Below, piece by piece: positions 52,337 to 61,482 of a stretch of DNA of 64,000 nt (its first letter is position 1; every line of letters begins with the position of its first letter). Made by a program: the position numbers and the translations under genes. The DNA is taken from contig NZ_JADJCO010000005.1 of the NCBI RefSeq assembly GCF_016703145.1, positions 682,001 through 746,000 on the forward strand, written 5' to 3'. The stretch comes from Ottowia sp. Its GTDB lineage: Bacteria > Pseudomonadota > Gammaproteobacteria > Burkholderiales > Burkholderiaceae_C. The notes under the pieces were generated by a model. It was given only the letters and a program-made list of their open reading frames with translations, was not told where the DNA came from and did not search any database.

Positions 52337-52441
52337 CTTCGGCGGGAAGTCGAGCGCCTGAGCACCGGCTGGCGCCGGCATCGCCGCGAGAAGCGCGGCG
52401 CAAGCCGCGCCCGCCGCCAGAAGGCGTCGCTGGAATTTCAT
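52337..52441 (-). pseudogene. 5' remnant of a tctC-like tricarboxylate-binding receptor gene
   Basis: From ATG52441, with AAGGAG 8 nt upstream, the frame encodes a signal peptide MKFQRRLLAAGAACAALLAA and the mature start QALDFPPKKPV, characteristic of TctC/Bug periplasmic receptors. Homology then stops and the sequence passes into the Uma2 remnant on the other strand. In relatives a tctC gene follows tcuB, so this is the truncated third gene of the tcu operon. Confidence 0.65.
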
Positions 52442-52496
52442 CGTGGATCTCCTTGTGTGTGATAGATCAGGTGGGAAGGCGATCACGCGGCCCTGA

Positions 52497-53694
52497 TCAA
52501 TCCGCGTCCAGCCCGATGGGGCTGGGCCGGCGCTTTTCCACCGCATGCCGCAGCAGCGCGGCGGCGCGGAAGATGCCGTGGGCGAACTTGCCGTAGGGCA
52601 GCGTGGCGAACAGCGCCATCACCGCACCCAGGTGCAGGCACAGCAGCAGCGCCATGGCCGGCGTGCCGCGCGCGACCCACAGGCCCAGGCCGCTGGCGCT
52701 GACCAGGAACAGCAACGCGATGAAGCCCAGGTCCATGGGTTTCTGCGCCGCGTCGCCGTGCAGCGGATGGCGGTGCAGGTTGAGCCAGCCCAGGCCTGCC
52801 GTGCCCGCCACCAGCATCACGCCCCCCACCGCGCCCAGCAGCTTGGGCAGGCTGGGCAGCTCGTAGGGCGCGGGCTGGCCCAGCAGGTAGTGGTAGAGCG
52901 TGGCCACCGAGGTGGCGGCGAAGCACAGCAGAAAGCCGTAGAAGGTCAGGTGGTGGAAGCGCCGGCGCGAGAGGGTGTAGGCGTCGTCGTCGTTGTGGCA
53001 GCCCTCGCCATGGCCGCCGTCCAGGTACTTCAGGCGCAGCACGTCGTGCGTGGCTTCGAACGTGGCCGGCGCGCTCAGGCGGGGCGCCGCTGGTCACGGG
53101 CGTGATCTCGCGCCAGAAGCGGCGCACACCCAGCGCCAGGGCCAGCACCGCGAACAGGAACACGGGCGCGAACAGCCCCACCATGAGGTTGTGCGGGAAC
53201 AGGTCGTAGAAGCTGCCGCCCGCGGGAGTGGCCGACCACAGTCCGTCCGGCCCGCCCTTGAGCAGCACCGCCAGCAGCAGGAACAACGCCAGCCCCGCGG
53301 CCAGCGCGAGCGACAGCGTCAGGCCGTTGCGCTCGTACAGCCGCCCCAGGGTGGGCGGCCAGGCGTAGTCGTGATACGTCTGGCCACGCACGCGCGCCAT
53401 GGCCTGTGGGATGTTGACGGCGAATTCATGCGGCGGCGCGTACTGGCAGGCATGCAGGCAGGCGCCGCAGTTGTGGCACAGGTTGGCCAGGAAATGCACG
53501 TCCGCGGACGGAAATTCGAGCCGCCGCGTCATGGCCGGGAACACGGCGCAGAAGCCTTCGCAGTAGCGGCAGGCATTGCAGATCCGCAATTGCCGCGCCG
53601 CCTCGGCCTCGATGTCCGTCGGCGCGGACATCGGCACCACCTCCCCCATCGCCAGCGCGTGGGCATCGCGCACCAGGGCGTCAAGCGACTGCAT
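52497..53694 (-). pseudogene. tcuB: TcuB: citrate/tricarballylate utilisation iron-sulfur membrane protein, frameshifted
   Basis: From ATG53694 the first frame has two 4Fe-4S motifs (CNACRYCEGFCAVFP; CHNCGACLHACQYAPP) and two membrane helices (LALAAGLALFLLLAVLL; LFAPVFLFAVLALAL). At 53,077-53,084 the frame shifts: TPVTSGAPP should lead into LSAPATFEATHDVLRLKYLD, found in the next frame, which carries the remaining helices to the stop at 52497. TcuB reoxidises TcuA by passing electrons to the membrane quinone pool. Net change is one extra C or two lost bases. Start overlaps tcuA by 14 nt. Confidence 0.82.
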
Positions 53695-55150
53695 GGCGTT
53701 CTCCCGGCGCTTGCGCCTTGGCCAGCTCGGCGCCGATCAGCGCCGCCAGCGCCTGGGGCGGCCGCTGCGCCGCCGCGTGCGCCGCATTCACGCCCGCGAT
53801 GCGGCCGAAGGCGGTGCCGATGCTCATGCCCACGCCCGCCGTGTAGCCCTGGCCCAGCACGTTGCCGGCCATCATCTCGCCCGCGACGAAGAGGTTGGGG
53901 CTCGCCGCGCCGCCGAATCGCACGGCGGCCGTGTCGTCGGTCTTCAGCCCCAGGTAGGTGAAGGTGACGCCGGGCTTGAGCGCATAGCCATGGAAGGGTG
54001 CGATGACGATGGGCCGGGCCCAGTGCGTCTTGGGCGGGGCCAGGCCCTCGGTATGGCAGTCGTCCAGTGCCGTGTGGTCGAAGGTGCCCGCGCGGCAGGC
54101 CGCGTTGTAGGCGTCCAGCGTGCGCATGAAGGCGTCCACGGGCAGGCCGAGTCTGCCCGCCAGCGCGGGCAGACTGTCGGCCTTGCCCCCCGGGAACACG
54201 GTCGGCATGAAGCGCCCGATGGCCTGGCTGTCGATGACGCAATAGCCGACCTGCCCCGGCTGCTGTGCCACCAGCCGGCCCCAGATCGCATAACGCTTGG
54301 GCCAGAAATCCTCGCCCTCGTCGTGGAAGCGCGCGCCCTCGCGGTTCACGACCACGCCCAGCGACACACAGTCGATGCGCGTGCAGATGCCGCCGTCGTA
54401 CAGCGGCGCGCGCGCGTCGATGGCCACCATGTGCGCCTGCGTGGGGTCGCCAATGCGCTCGGCGCCGTGCTCATCGAGCAGGTGGCGCAGCAGAACGCCC
54501 TGGTTGTAGGCCGTGCCGCGGATCAGGAAGTTGTCCGACGGCCATTCGCCGCGTGCGTTGCGGCCCCAGGCCTCGCGCAGCCAGTCGCGGTTGGACTCGA
54601 AACCGCCGGCGGCCAGCACGCAGCTCCTGGCGGCGATGCGCTCGCCCTTCACCCAGGCGGCCTTGAATTCGCCGTCGCCTATTTCCAGCCGATCCACGGG
54701 CGATTCGTAGCGCACCTGCACGCCCATCGCCTCGGCGCTGCGGTAGTAGGCATTGACCAGCGCCTTGCCACCGCCCATGAAGAAGGCGTTGGTGCGCGCC
54801 ACGTGCAGCGCGCCCGACAGCGGCGGCTGGAAGTGCACGCCATGGCGGCGCATCCAGGGCCGGCACGCCGCGGAATGGCGGATCACCAGCCGCGCCAGCG
54901 GCTCGTCGGTGAGGCCGCCGGTCACCTTGAGCAAGTCCTGCCAGAACTCCTCCTCGGGATAGGCCTCGACCAGCACGTCCTGCGGCGCGTCATGCATGCA
55001 GCGCAGGTTGCGGGTGTGGCTGGAATTGCCGCCGCGCCAATCGCGCGGCGCGGCTTCGAGCAGCAGCACGCTGGCGCCGGCCTCGCGCGCCATGAGCGCG
55101 GCGCACAGCGCGGCGTTGCCGCCGCCAATGACGAGCACGTCGGGGTTCAT
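53681..55150 (-). CDS. tcuA: TcuA: FAD-dependent tricarballylate dehydrogenase
   Basis: The protein has 489 residues. FAD motif DVLVIGGGNAALCAALMA (residues 4-21) is followed by LLEAAPRDWRGGNSSHTRNL; VVNREGARFHDEGEDFWPKR and the C-terminal LFVAGEMMAGNVLGQGYTAG fit the flavoprotein family of TcuA, which oxidises tricarballylate to aconitate. The start overlaps the upstream regulator by 4 nt. It is the only intact gene of a decaying locus, so it is probably not part of a working pathway here. Confidence 0.85.
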   Translation of the reverse strand: MNPDVLVIGGGNAALCAALMAREAGASVLLLEAAPRDWRGGNSSHTRNLRCMHDAPQDVLVEAYPEEEFWQDLLKVTGGLTDEPLARLVIRHSAACRPWMRRHGVHFQPPLSGALHVARTNAFFMGGGKALVNAYYRSAEAMGVQVRYESPVDRLEIGDGEFKAAWVKGERIAARSCVLAAGGFESNRDWLREAWGRNARGEWPSDNFLIRGTAYNQGVLLRHLLDEHGAERIGDPTQAHMVAIDARAPLYDGGICTRIDCVSLGVVVNREGARFHDEGEDFWPKRYAIWGRLVAQQPGQVGYCVIDSQAIGRFMPTVFPGGKADSLPALAGRLGLPVDAFMRTLDAYNAACRAGTFDHTALDDCHTEGLAPPKTHWARPIVIAPFHGYALKPGVTFTYLGLKTDDTAAVRFGGAASPNLFVAGEMMAGNVLGQGYTAGVGMSIGTAFGRIAGVNAAHAAAQRPPQALAALIGAELAKAQAPGERHAVA

Positions 55151-55736
55151 CGGGAATTTGCCTCTTTTTTTTGCGGGACCGGCGCGGGAGCGTCGGGCGC
55201 CTCCAGCCGTGCCCAGCGAAAGCGCGACGCCGCGTCCGGGTAACGGCCCAGCGCCGCCCAGGGCTGCAGCGTGCCTCCCAGCCCCGCATCGACGGCGGCC
55301 ATCACCATGGCCAGCGAATCGACCTCCAGCACCACGCGAGGCGTGAAGCGGGCGCGGGCAAAGACAGCATCCAGCGTCCAGCGCAGCCCATGCGGGCCGG
55401 TGGGCAAGATCAACGGTTCGTTGGCCAGGGCCTCGACGCCCTGCGTGGCCGGCAGCGGCGCGGCCCCGGCGCCGCGGATGAGGAAAAGCTCCTCTTCCAT
55501 CAGCGGCCGCACCTGCCAGCCCCGGCCAGCGCCGGCAGCGGGCTGCCGCAAATCGGCCACGTCACGCCTTGCGGCGTGCGCTGCAACAGGCGGGTCGCCA
55601 ACTCACCCTCCAGCCGGCCGATCTGCTGACTCAGGGCCGACTGCACCATGTCCAGTTCCAGCGCGGCGCGGCTCATCGAGCCGGCCTCGACGATGCGCAC
55701 GAAGTAGCGAAGCTGACGCAGTTCCACGGACGGCAT
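55147..55736 (-). pseudogene. tcuR: LysR-type regulator (TcuR) remnant with internal and C-terminal deletions
   Basis: From ATG55736 the winged-helix N-terminus is normal (MPSVELRQLRYFVRIVEAGS; MVQSALSQQIGRLEGELATR) to TPQGVT. The sequence then jumps, one frame over, to the middle of the co-inducer domain (GRGWQVRPLMEEELFLI), losing about 85 residues, and the C-terminus ends early (PDAPAPVPQKKEANSR). Total coding is near 195 codons versus about 300 for the family. These deletions are too large for sequencing error, so the regulator is a true pseudogene. Confidence 0.82.
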
Positions 55737-55918
55737 TGTGTGGCCTCGCGGGCGGCCGGCATACGCTGGCCAAAGCACCGACAATCGCCGTTCAGCCTGG
55801 TGCCCGGCGCGCCTAAACGACTGCTCTCCTGAGACAGGGTTCAGGCCAAATCAGCCTTTTGCCCGCATCTGCATTGCGCCATCAGCTATACACTCGATAG
55901 CAAAAAAATTACCGTGCC

Positions 55919-56509
55919 ATGACCTGCACCAACCCTCTTGCATCACCTCTGCCCTCGCCCTGGGTGGTGCGCTTCACGCCGCTGGTGGCCGCCTGCGCGC
56001 CGGTGCTGGACGTGGCCTGCGGCCAGGGGCGGCACCTGCGCTGGTTCGCCGGGCGCGGCCACCCGGTCACCGGCGTGGACCGCGACGCCGCCGCCATCGC
56101 CGCCGCGCAAACGCTGGGCGAGGCCGTGCAGGCCGACATCGAAGGCGGGCCGTGGCCGCTGGCGGGCCGGCGCTTCGGCGCGGTGGTCGTCACCCACTAC
56201 CTGTGGCGGCCGCTGCTGCCCACCCTGCTGGACAGCGTGGCCGACGGCGGCGTGCTGATCTACGAGACCTTCGCCGCCGGCAACGAGACGGTGGGCAAGC
56301 CGTCGCGCGCCGACTTCCTGCTGCGGCCGGCCGAGCTGCTGCGCCTGTGCGGCGGCCCCGGCTGGCGCGTGGTGGCCTTCGAGGACGGCTTCCTGCCTCG
56401 GCCGGACCGCTTCATCCAGCGCATCGCGGCGGTGCGCGCCGGCCCGCGCGCGCCAGGGGCGCAGGCGCCGGAACGTTATCCGCTGCAGGGGCTCCAACCA
56501 GCGCCTTGA
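55919..56509 (+). CDS. Class I SAM-dependent methyltransferase
   Basis: The protein has 196 residues from ATG55919. VLDVACGQGRHLRWFAGRG is the SAM-binding motif I (about residues 29-47), followed by PVTGVDRDAAAI (motif II), FGAVVVTHYLWRPLL and VADGGVLIYETFAAGNE. It is a compact methyltransferase of the kind often annotated near dapA in Comamonadaceae. Substrate not predictable. It ends 53 bp before dapA on the same strand. Confidence 0.83.
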   Translation: MTCTNPLASPLPSPWVVRFTPLVAACAPVLDVACGQGRHLRWFAGRGHPVTGVDRDAAAIAAAQTLGEAVQADIEGGPWPLAGRRFGAVVVTHYLWRPLLPTLLDSVADGGVLIYETFAAGNETVGKPSRADFLLRPAELLRLCGGPGWRVVAFEDGFLPRPDRFIQRIAAVRAGPRAPGAQAPERYPLQGLQPAP

Positions 56510-56562
56510 TGCCGACCGCCGGCACTAGAATGCGCTTTTCCCGTCGAGACCACACGGACTTC

Positions 56563-57447
56563 ATGACACCCATCACAGGCAGCATCGTCGCCATCGTCAC
56601 GCCGATGCACGAGGACGGCAGCGTCGACTACCCGGCCCTGCGCAAGCTGATCGACTGGCACATCGCCGAGGGCACGGACTGCATCGGGGTGGTCGGCACC
56701 ACGGGCGAATCGCCCACCGTGGACGTCGAGGAGCACGAGGAGATCATCCGCGTCGCCGTCGAGCAGGCCGCCGGCCGCGTGCCCATCATGGCCGGCTGCG
56801 GCGCCAACTCCACCGCCGAGGCGATCGAGCTGGCGCGCTACGCCCAGCAGGTCGGCGCCGACTGCCAGCTTCAGGTCGTGCCCTATTACAACAAGCCCAC
56901 GCAAGAGGGCCAGTACCGGCACTTCAGATCAATCGCCGAGGCCGTGGGCGACCTGCCCATGGTGCTGTACAACGTGCCCGGCCGCACGGTGGCCGACATG
57001 CAGCACGACACCGTGCTGCGCCTGGCCCAGGTGCCTGGCATCGTCGGCATCAAGGAAGCCACCGGCAACCTCGAGCGCGCGCAGTGGCTGATCCGCGACG
57101 TGTCCCCCGGCTTCGCCATCTACTCGGGCGACGACCCCACCGCCGTGGCGCTGATGCTGTGCGGCGGCCAGGGCAACATCAGCGTCACCGCCAACGTCGC
57201 GCCGCGCCTGATGCACGAGTTGTGCGTGGCCGCCATCGCCGGCGACCGCCACAAGGCGATGGAGATCCAGTTCAGGCTCATGCCCCTGCACAAGCATCTG
57301 TTCGTCGAGGCCAACCCCATCCCCGTGAAGTGGGCCATGGCCCGCCTGGGCCTGTGCGGCCCCACGCTGCGCCTGCCCATGACGCCGCTGGACAGCGCCC
57401 ACGAAGCCGTGGTGGAGCGTGCCCTGCAAAGCGCCGGCCTGCTCTGA
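56563..57447 (+). CDS. dapA: 4-hydroxy-tetrahydrodipicolinate synthase
   Basis: The protein has 294 residues from ATG56563; ATG56530 in frame would add 11 residues with less support. Catalytic features: VGVVGTTGESPTV-type loop (CIGVVGTTGESPT), Tyr136 in MVLYNVPGRTVADM and the Schiff-base Lys164 in GIKEATGNLE. It condenses pyruvate with aspartate semialdehyde, the first committed step to lysine and diaminopimelate. It is followed by bamC, a standard neighbour. Confidence 0.95.
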   Translation: MTPITGSIVAIVTPMHEDGSVDYPALRKLIDWHIAEGTDCIGVVGTTGESPTVDVEEHEEIIRVAVEQAAGRVPIMAGCGANSTAEAIELARYAQQVGADCQLQVVPYYNKPTQEGQYRHFRSIAEAVGDLPMVLYNVPGRTVADMQHDTVLRLAQVPGIVGIKEATGNLERAQWLIRDVSPGFAIYSGDDPTAVALMLCGGQGNISVTANVAPRLMHELCVAAIAGDRHKAMEIQFRLMPLHKHLFVEANPIPVKWAMARLGLCGPTLRLPMTPLDSAHEAVVERALQSAGLL

Positions 57448-57457
57448 CTTACTTCTG

Positions 57458-57513
57458 TTTTCATAGCTGCCGGCGTATGCTGCATCTGGACAAAAGCCCC
57501 ATTTCATTCAAAG
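57458..57513. repeat. Interspersed repeat copy between dapA and bamC
   Basis: TTTTCATAGCTGCCGGCG ... CCCCATTTCATTCAAAGG, same orientation and ends as the rlmD copy. It contains an ATG (57477) in the bamC frame, which is not the likely start. Confidence 0.6.
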
Positions 57514-57524
57514 GAACGCCGAAC

Positions 57525-58640
57525 GTGAAGTCCGCCCAACGTCCCCGCCTCGCGCTGCTCGGCGCCACGCTGCTGCTGGCCGCGGGCGGCTGCTCCGTGC
57601 TCGAAGCCGACAAGATCGACTACAAGAGCGCCGGCCGCGGCACCTCCCTCGAAGTGCCGCCCGACCTGACCCAACTGCCCGGCCAGTCGCGCTACAGCGC
57701 TGCTGGCGGCGCCGTCACCGCCAGCGGCTACCAGGCCGGCCAGGCCGCGGCCGCCGGCGCCGCGTCGCCCACCGCCTCCAACGCCATGGCCGACGTGCGG
57801 TTCCTGCGCGAGGGCGGCGAGCGCTGGCTGCGCGTGGACCGCCCCGCCGACAAGCTGTGGGGGCCGGTGCGCGAGTTCTGGCTGGACAGCGGCTTCCTGC
57901 TGGCCATCGACCAGGCCAACCTGGGGCTGATGGAGACCGACTGGGCCGAGAACCGCGCCAAGATCCCGCAGGACTTCATCCGCAGCACCATCGGCAAGGT
58001 GTTCGACTCGCTCTACTCCACCGGCGAGCGCGACAAGTTCCGCACCCGGTTCGAGCGCAACGCCGCCGGCGGCACCGACATCTTCGTCACCCACCGCGGC
58101 ATGGAAGAGGTCTACTCCTCCACGCAGCGCGACAACACCACCTGGCAGCCGCGCGCGCGCGACCCCGAGCTGGAGGCCGAGTTCCTGCGCCGCTTGATGG
58201 TCAAGCTCGGCATCTCGCAAGAGCAGTCGCGGGCCGTGATGGCCAGCGCCTCCGCCGCTGGCCCGGCGGCCGCGCCCAACGCGCGCGCGGTCACCGAGGG
58301 CGGCGCGCCCGCCGTGCAGATGGGCGACGACTTCGACCGCGCCTGGCGCCGCGTCGGCCTGGCGCTGGACCGCACCGGCTTCACCGTCGAGGACCGCGAC
58401 CGCAGCAAGGGCGTGTACTTCGTGCGCTACGTCGACCCCACGCTGGAAAAGCAGGAGCCCGGCTTCTTCGGCAAGATGTTCGGGCGCGGCAGTGCCCAGC
58501 TCCCCACCAGCAAGTACCAGGTCACGGTGCGCTCGCAGGGGCAGACCAGCCTGGTTTCGGTGCAGGACGGCAGCGGCGCGCCTGCGCCCGCCAAGGACGC
58601 GCAGCGCATCGTGCAAGTGCTGGTCGACGAGCTGAAATGA
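57525..58640 (+). CDS. bamC: Outer membrane assembly lipoprotein BamC
   Basis: The protein has 371 residues from GTG57525, chosen because AGGA precedes it and the signal KSAQRPRLALLGATLLLAAGGC begins there (lipobox AAGGC). SAGRGTSLEVPPDLTQLP is the unstructured BamC N-terminal peptide that binds BamD, and two helix-grip domains follow (RWLRVDRPADKLWGPVREFW; DDFDRAWRRVGLALDRTGF). Part of the BAM complex that inserts outer membrane proteins. Confidence 0.9.
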   Translation: MKSAQRPRLALLGATLLLAAGGCSVLEADKIDYKSAGRGTSLEVPPDLTQLPGQSRYSAAGGAVTASGYQAGQAAAAGAASPTASNAMADVRFLREGGERWLRVDRPADKLWGPVREFWLDSGFLLAIDQANLGLMETDWAENRAKIPQDFIRSTIGKVFDSLYSTGERDKFRTRFERNAAGGTDIFVTHRGMEEVYSSTQRDNTTWQPRARDPELEAEFLRRLMVKLGISQEQSRAVMASASAAGPAAAPNARAVTEGGAPAVQMGDDFDRAWRRVGLALDRTGFTVEDRDRSKGVYFVRYVDPTLEKQEPGFFGKMFGRGSAQLPTSKYQVTVRSQGQTSLVSVQDGSGAPAPAKDAQRIVQVLVDELK

Positions 58641-58737
58641 GCCACCTCCAGGCTCCCCCTTGCGGTGGCACCGCCACTGGGGCCGTCGGGTTTCATGCGA
58701 TGCGGACAGTGCGCAGCGCGACGCATAGGTAGGTTCG

Positions 58738-59511
58738 ATGCTGCGGCTGCGCAGCCTGGCCAGCGGCAGCGCGGGCAACGCCACGCTGGTCGAGGCCACC
58801 GACGGCACGCAGCGCACGCGCGTGCTCATCGACTGCGGACTGGGCTGGCGTCAGCTCGCCGCCAGCCTGGCCGGCGCCGGCCTGTCCGTGGACGAGCTGG
58901 ACGCCATCTTCATCACCCACGAGCACGGCGACCACGTCGGCTGCGCGCCGCTGGTGGCCGCGCGCCACGGCGTGCCGCTGTGGGCCAGCGCGGGCACCCG
59001 CCAGGCCCTGCGCCAGGCCGGCTGCGAGTTGCCTATCGCGCTGACGGCCGACGGTGAGACGGTGGCCATCGGCGCCCTGCAGATCCGCCCCTTCACCGTG
59101 CCGCACGACGCGCGCGAGCCGCTGCAGCTCACCTGCACGGATGGCGACCGCACGCTCGGCGTGCTGACCGACCTGGGCCACGTCACGCCGCACGTGCTGG
59201 GCCGTCTGGCCGGCTGCCACGCGCTGATGCTGGAGAGCAACCACGACCCGGACATGCTGGCGCGCTCGCGCTACCCCGACTTCCTCAAGCGCCGCGTCGG
59301 CGGCCCGCACGGCCACCTGAGCAACGCGCAGGCCGCGCACGCCCTGCGCGCCCTGCGCCACGACCGCCTGGGCACCGTGGTGGCCGCCCACCTCAGCGAG
59401 CGCAACAACCTGCCCCAGCTCGTGCGCGACGCTTTCGCCGACGCCCTGGGCTGCGCCAGCGGCGACGTGCTGGTGACCAGCCGCCACGGGCTGGACTGGC
59501 TGCGGGCCTGA
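58738..59511 (+). CDS. Metallo-beta-lactamase fold hydrolase (YycJ-like)
   Basis: The protein has 257 residues from ATG58738 with AGG 6 nt upstream. SLASGSAGNATLVEATDG starts the fold; the metal motif is ITHEHGDHVGCAPLV (residues 59-73), then LGVLTDLGHVT and LESNHDPDMLA for further ligands. The family is related to YycJ/WalJ double-strand exonucleases, so a nucleic-acid role is likely. Directly downstream of bamC, as in many relatives. Confidence 0.87.
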   Translation: MLRLRSLASGSAGNATLVEATDGTQRTRVLIDCGLGWRQLAASLAGAGLSVDELDAIFITHEHGDHVGCAPLVAARHGVPLWASAGTRQALRQAGCELPIALTADGETVAIGALQIRPFTVPHDAREPLQLTCTDGDRTLGVLTDLGHVTPHVLGRLAGCHALMLESNHDPDMLARSRYPDFLKRRVGGPHGHLSNAQAAHALRALRHDRLGTVVAAHLSERNNLPQLVRDAFADALGCASGDVLVTSRHGLDWLRA

Positions 59512-59666
59512 GCGCCCCGCGGCAAAAAAAGCAACACCCCAAGGGGCCGCAACCCACATTCCGCTTGGAAACGTGCTCCTTATCCAGTAGCATCCTGACC
59601 AGCCAGGAGGATGCGGGCATCTACGCTGGCAAAGTTTCCCCCAATCCACAACGAGGATCTCCAACC

Positions 59667-59981
59667 ATGGCAACTGCAAAAAAAGCACCTGCGAAGGCAG
59701 CGCCGGCCAAGAAGGCAGCTCCGGCCAAGAAGCGCGCGCCCAATGCCGCCTTCGCCAAACCCATGACGCCCAGCCCCGCGCTGGCCGCCGTGATCGGCGC
59801 CACGCCCCTGCCCCGCTTCGAAGTCACCAAGAAGGTGTGGGACTACATCAAGGCCAACAAGCTGCAGGACAGCGTGAACAAGCGCAACATCAACGCCGAC
59901 GCCAAGCTGAAGGAGATCTTCCAGAAGCCCCAGGTGACGATGTTCGAGATGACCAAGCTGGTCAACGCGCACCTGTCCTGA
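59667..59981 (+). CDS. SWIB/MDM2 domain protein
   Basis: The protein has 104 residues from ATG59667 (GAGG 10 nt upstream). A lysine/alanine-rich start (KKAPAKAAPAKKAAPAKKRA) precedes a SWIB domain: LPRFEVTKKVWDYIKANKLQ and NINADAKLKEIFQKPQVTMF, ending VNAHLS. In bacteria such proteins are thought to bind chromatin-like DNA or regulators; function is not established. A strong terminator follows. Confidence 0.9.
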   Translation: MATAKKAPAKAAPAKKAAPAKKRAPNAAFAKPMTPSPALAAVIGATPLPRFEVTKKVWDYIKANKLQDSVNKRNINADAKLKEIFQKPQVTMFEMTKLVNAHLS

Positions 59982-60011
59982 TCGCGGCGGCGTGCGCCGC
60001 CCTCAGGCCAA

Positions 60012-60036
60012 AGCCGGCTCGACGAGCCGGCTTTTT
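60012..60036 (+). terminator. Rho-independent terminator after the SWIB gene
   Basis: AGCCGGCTC/GAGCCGGCT with loop GAC and a TTTTT run, 30 bp after the stop codon. Confidence 0.88.
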
Positions 60037-60110
60037 ATTCTTCGAATGGAATACGACGCAAGCCCGCGTGGGTATTGCGCCATCAGCTGTCAATTCAGGA
60101 TCGATCAACC

Positions 60111-61355
60111 TCAAGGCCGAGCCGTGCGTCGCCCCACACCCAGCGCCGCGCCCACCGACAGCAGCAGCACCAGAGCCGCCGCCAGCAGCGTGGCCGAGTA
60201 CCAGCCCCGGTCCATGAAGACGCCGAAGATCAGCGGCGAGACCGCGAAGCCCAGGTCCAGCCCCGAGTACACCGTGCCGTACACGCGCCCGGTGGCGCCC
60301 TTGGGCGTGGCCTTCTTGATCATCATGTCGCGGCTCGGGCCGCCCACGCCGACGGCGAAGCCGGTGACCGCCAGCACCGCCATGGTGCCCGCGCCGCCCA
60401 GCCAGCCGGTGGCCGCCAGCGCCATCAGCGCCGCGCCGGCCGTCATGCACCAGGCCACCACGCGGTCGCTGTGCATGGGCGTGCGCGTGGCCACCACGCC
60501 GCCGATGAACATGCCCACCGCGCCGGCCACCATGTAGGCCGTCAGCGTGGCGGTGGCGGCCTCGAAACTCGCCCCGTGCACCGCCTGCAGGATGGAGGCC
60601 GAGAAGTTCTGCACCACCGCCAGCGTCATGGTCGAGAGGAAGAAGAAGCCGAAGCACCACCACACCACCGGCAGCTTCATGAAAGCCAGGTCGTTGCCGC
60701 GCGTGGCGTCGGGCGCGCGGACAACGACCTCGCTGCGCAACTGGGCGCGGTTGAGCACCAGCACCGCCAGGACCAGCACGTACAGCACGGCGGCGGCCAG
60801 GTAGCCATGGCGCCAGTGACCGAAGGCGCTGCCGAAGCCCATCAGGAACACCGGCGCCAGCGCCCAGCCCAGGTTGCCCGTCAGCCCGTGCACGCTGAAG
60901 GCGTAGCCCAGGCGCGGCGCCGAGACGCGCTGGTTGAGGATGGTGAAGTCCACCGGATGGAAGGGCGCGTTGCCCACGCCCGCGAACACCGCCACCAGCA
61001 TCAGCCCCGCGTAGCCGTGCGCGAAAAAGCCCGACAGCGCCGCCAGCATGAAGCACACGATGGAGCCGAACAGCACCGGCCGCGCACCCACCCGGTCCAC
61101 CACGAAGCCGGCGCAGGCCTGCCCGATGCCGGAGATGGCGAAGAACACCGTGGTCAGGAAACCCATCTGCGCGAAGCTGAGGCCGAACTCCTTCATGAAG
61201 ATGGGGAACAGCGGCGCCAGCAGCAGGTGCGAGAAATGCGAGCTGGCGTGCGCCAGGCCCACCAGGCCGATGACCGTGGCGTCCTGCCGGAGGGGCGCGG
61301 CCGGCGCGGCGGACAGCCCGCCCGAGGGCAGCGCGGTGGATGTGGCGGTGTTCAT
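60111..61355 (-). CDS. Major facilitator superfamily transporter
   Basis: The protein has 414 residues from ATG61355. Twelve hydrophobic segments are visible, with GFVVDRVGARPVLFGSIVCF between helices 2 and 3 (MFS motif A position) and GNAPFHPVDFTILNQRVS in the middle, as in the fosmidomycin-resistance-like branch. It is divergent from an AraC regulator across 127 bp and is probably controlled by it. Substrate cannot be assigned. Confidence 0.87.
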   Translation of the reverse strand: MNTATSTALPSGGLSAAPAAPLRQDATVIGLVGLAHASSHFSHLLLAPLFPIFMKEFGLSFAQMGFLTTVFFAISGIGQACAGFVVDRVGARPVLFGSIVCFMLAALSGFFAHGYAGLMLVAVFAGVGNAPFHPVDFTILNQRVSAPRLGYAFSVHGLTGNLGWALAPVFLMGFGSAFGHWRHGYLAAAVLYVLVLAVLVLNRAQLRSEVVVRAPDATRGNDLAFMKLPVVWWCFGFFFLSTMTLAVVQNFSASILQAVHGASFEAATATLTAYMVAGAVGMFIGGVVATRTPMHSDRVVAWCMTAGAALMALAATGWLGGAGTMAVLAVTGFAVGVGGPSRDMMIKKATPKGATGRVYGTVYSGLDLGFAVSPLIFGVFMDRGWYSATLLAAALVLLLSVGAALGVGRRTARP

Positions 61356-61428
61356 GCGAAGCGAGGGTTGGAGGGGGGGACCCCGGATGGTAGGCGCGCC
61401 CACCGAACGCTGCCAGTTGCAGAAATGC

Positions 61429-61446
61429 GATTGTTTGACAACAATC
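61429..61446. promoter_or_regulatory. Palindrome in the MFS-araC divergent promoter
   Basis: GATTGTT-TGAC-AACAATC, perfect 7-bp arms, in the 127-bp region between the MFS gene and araC, within TTGCAGAAATGC ... ATCATCGCAAACAAG. A likely operator for the AraC-type regulator or an associated repressor. Confidence 0.5.
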
Positions 61447-61482
61447 ATCGCAAACAAGCCAAACCAGCGTTTACCCTCATTC

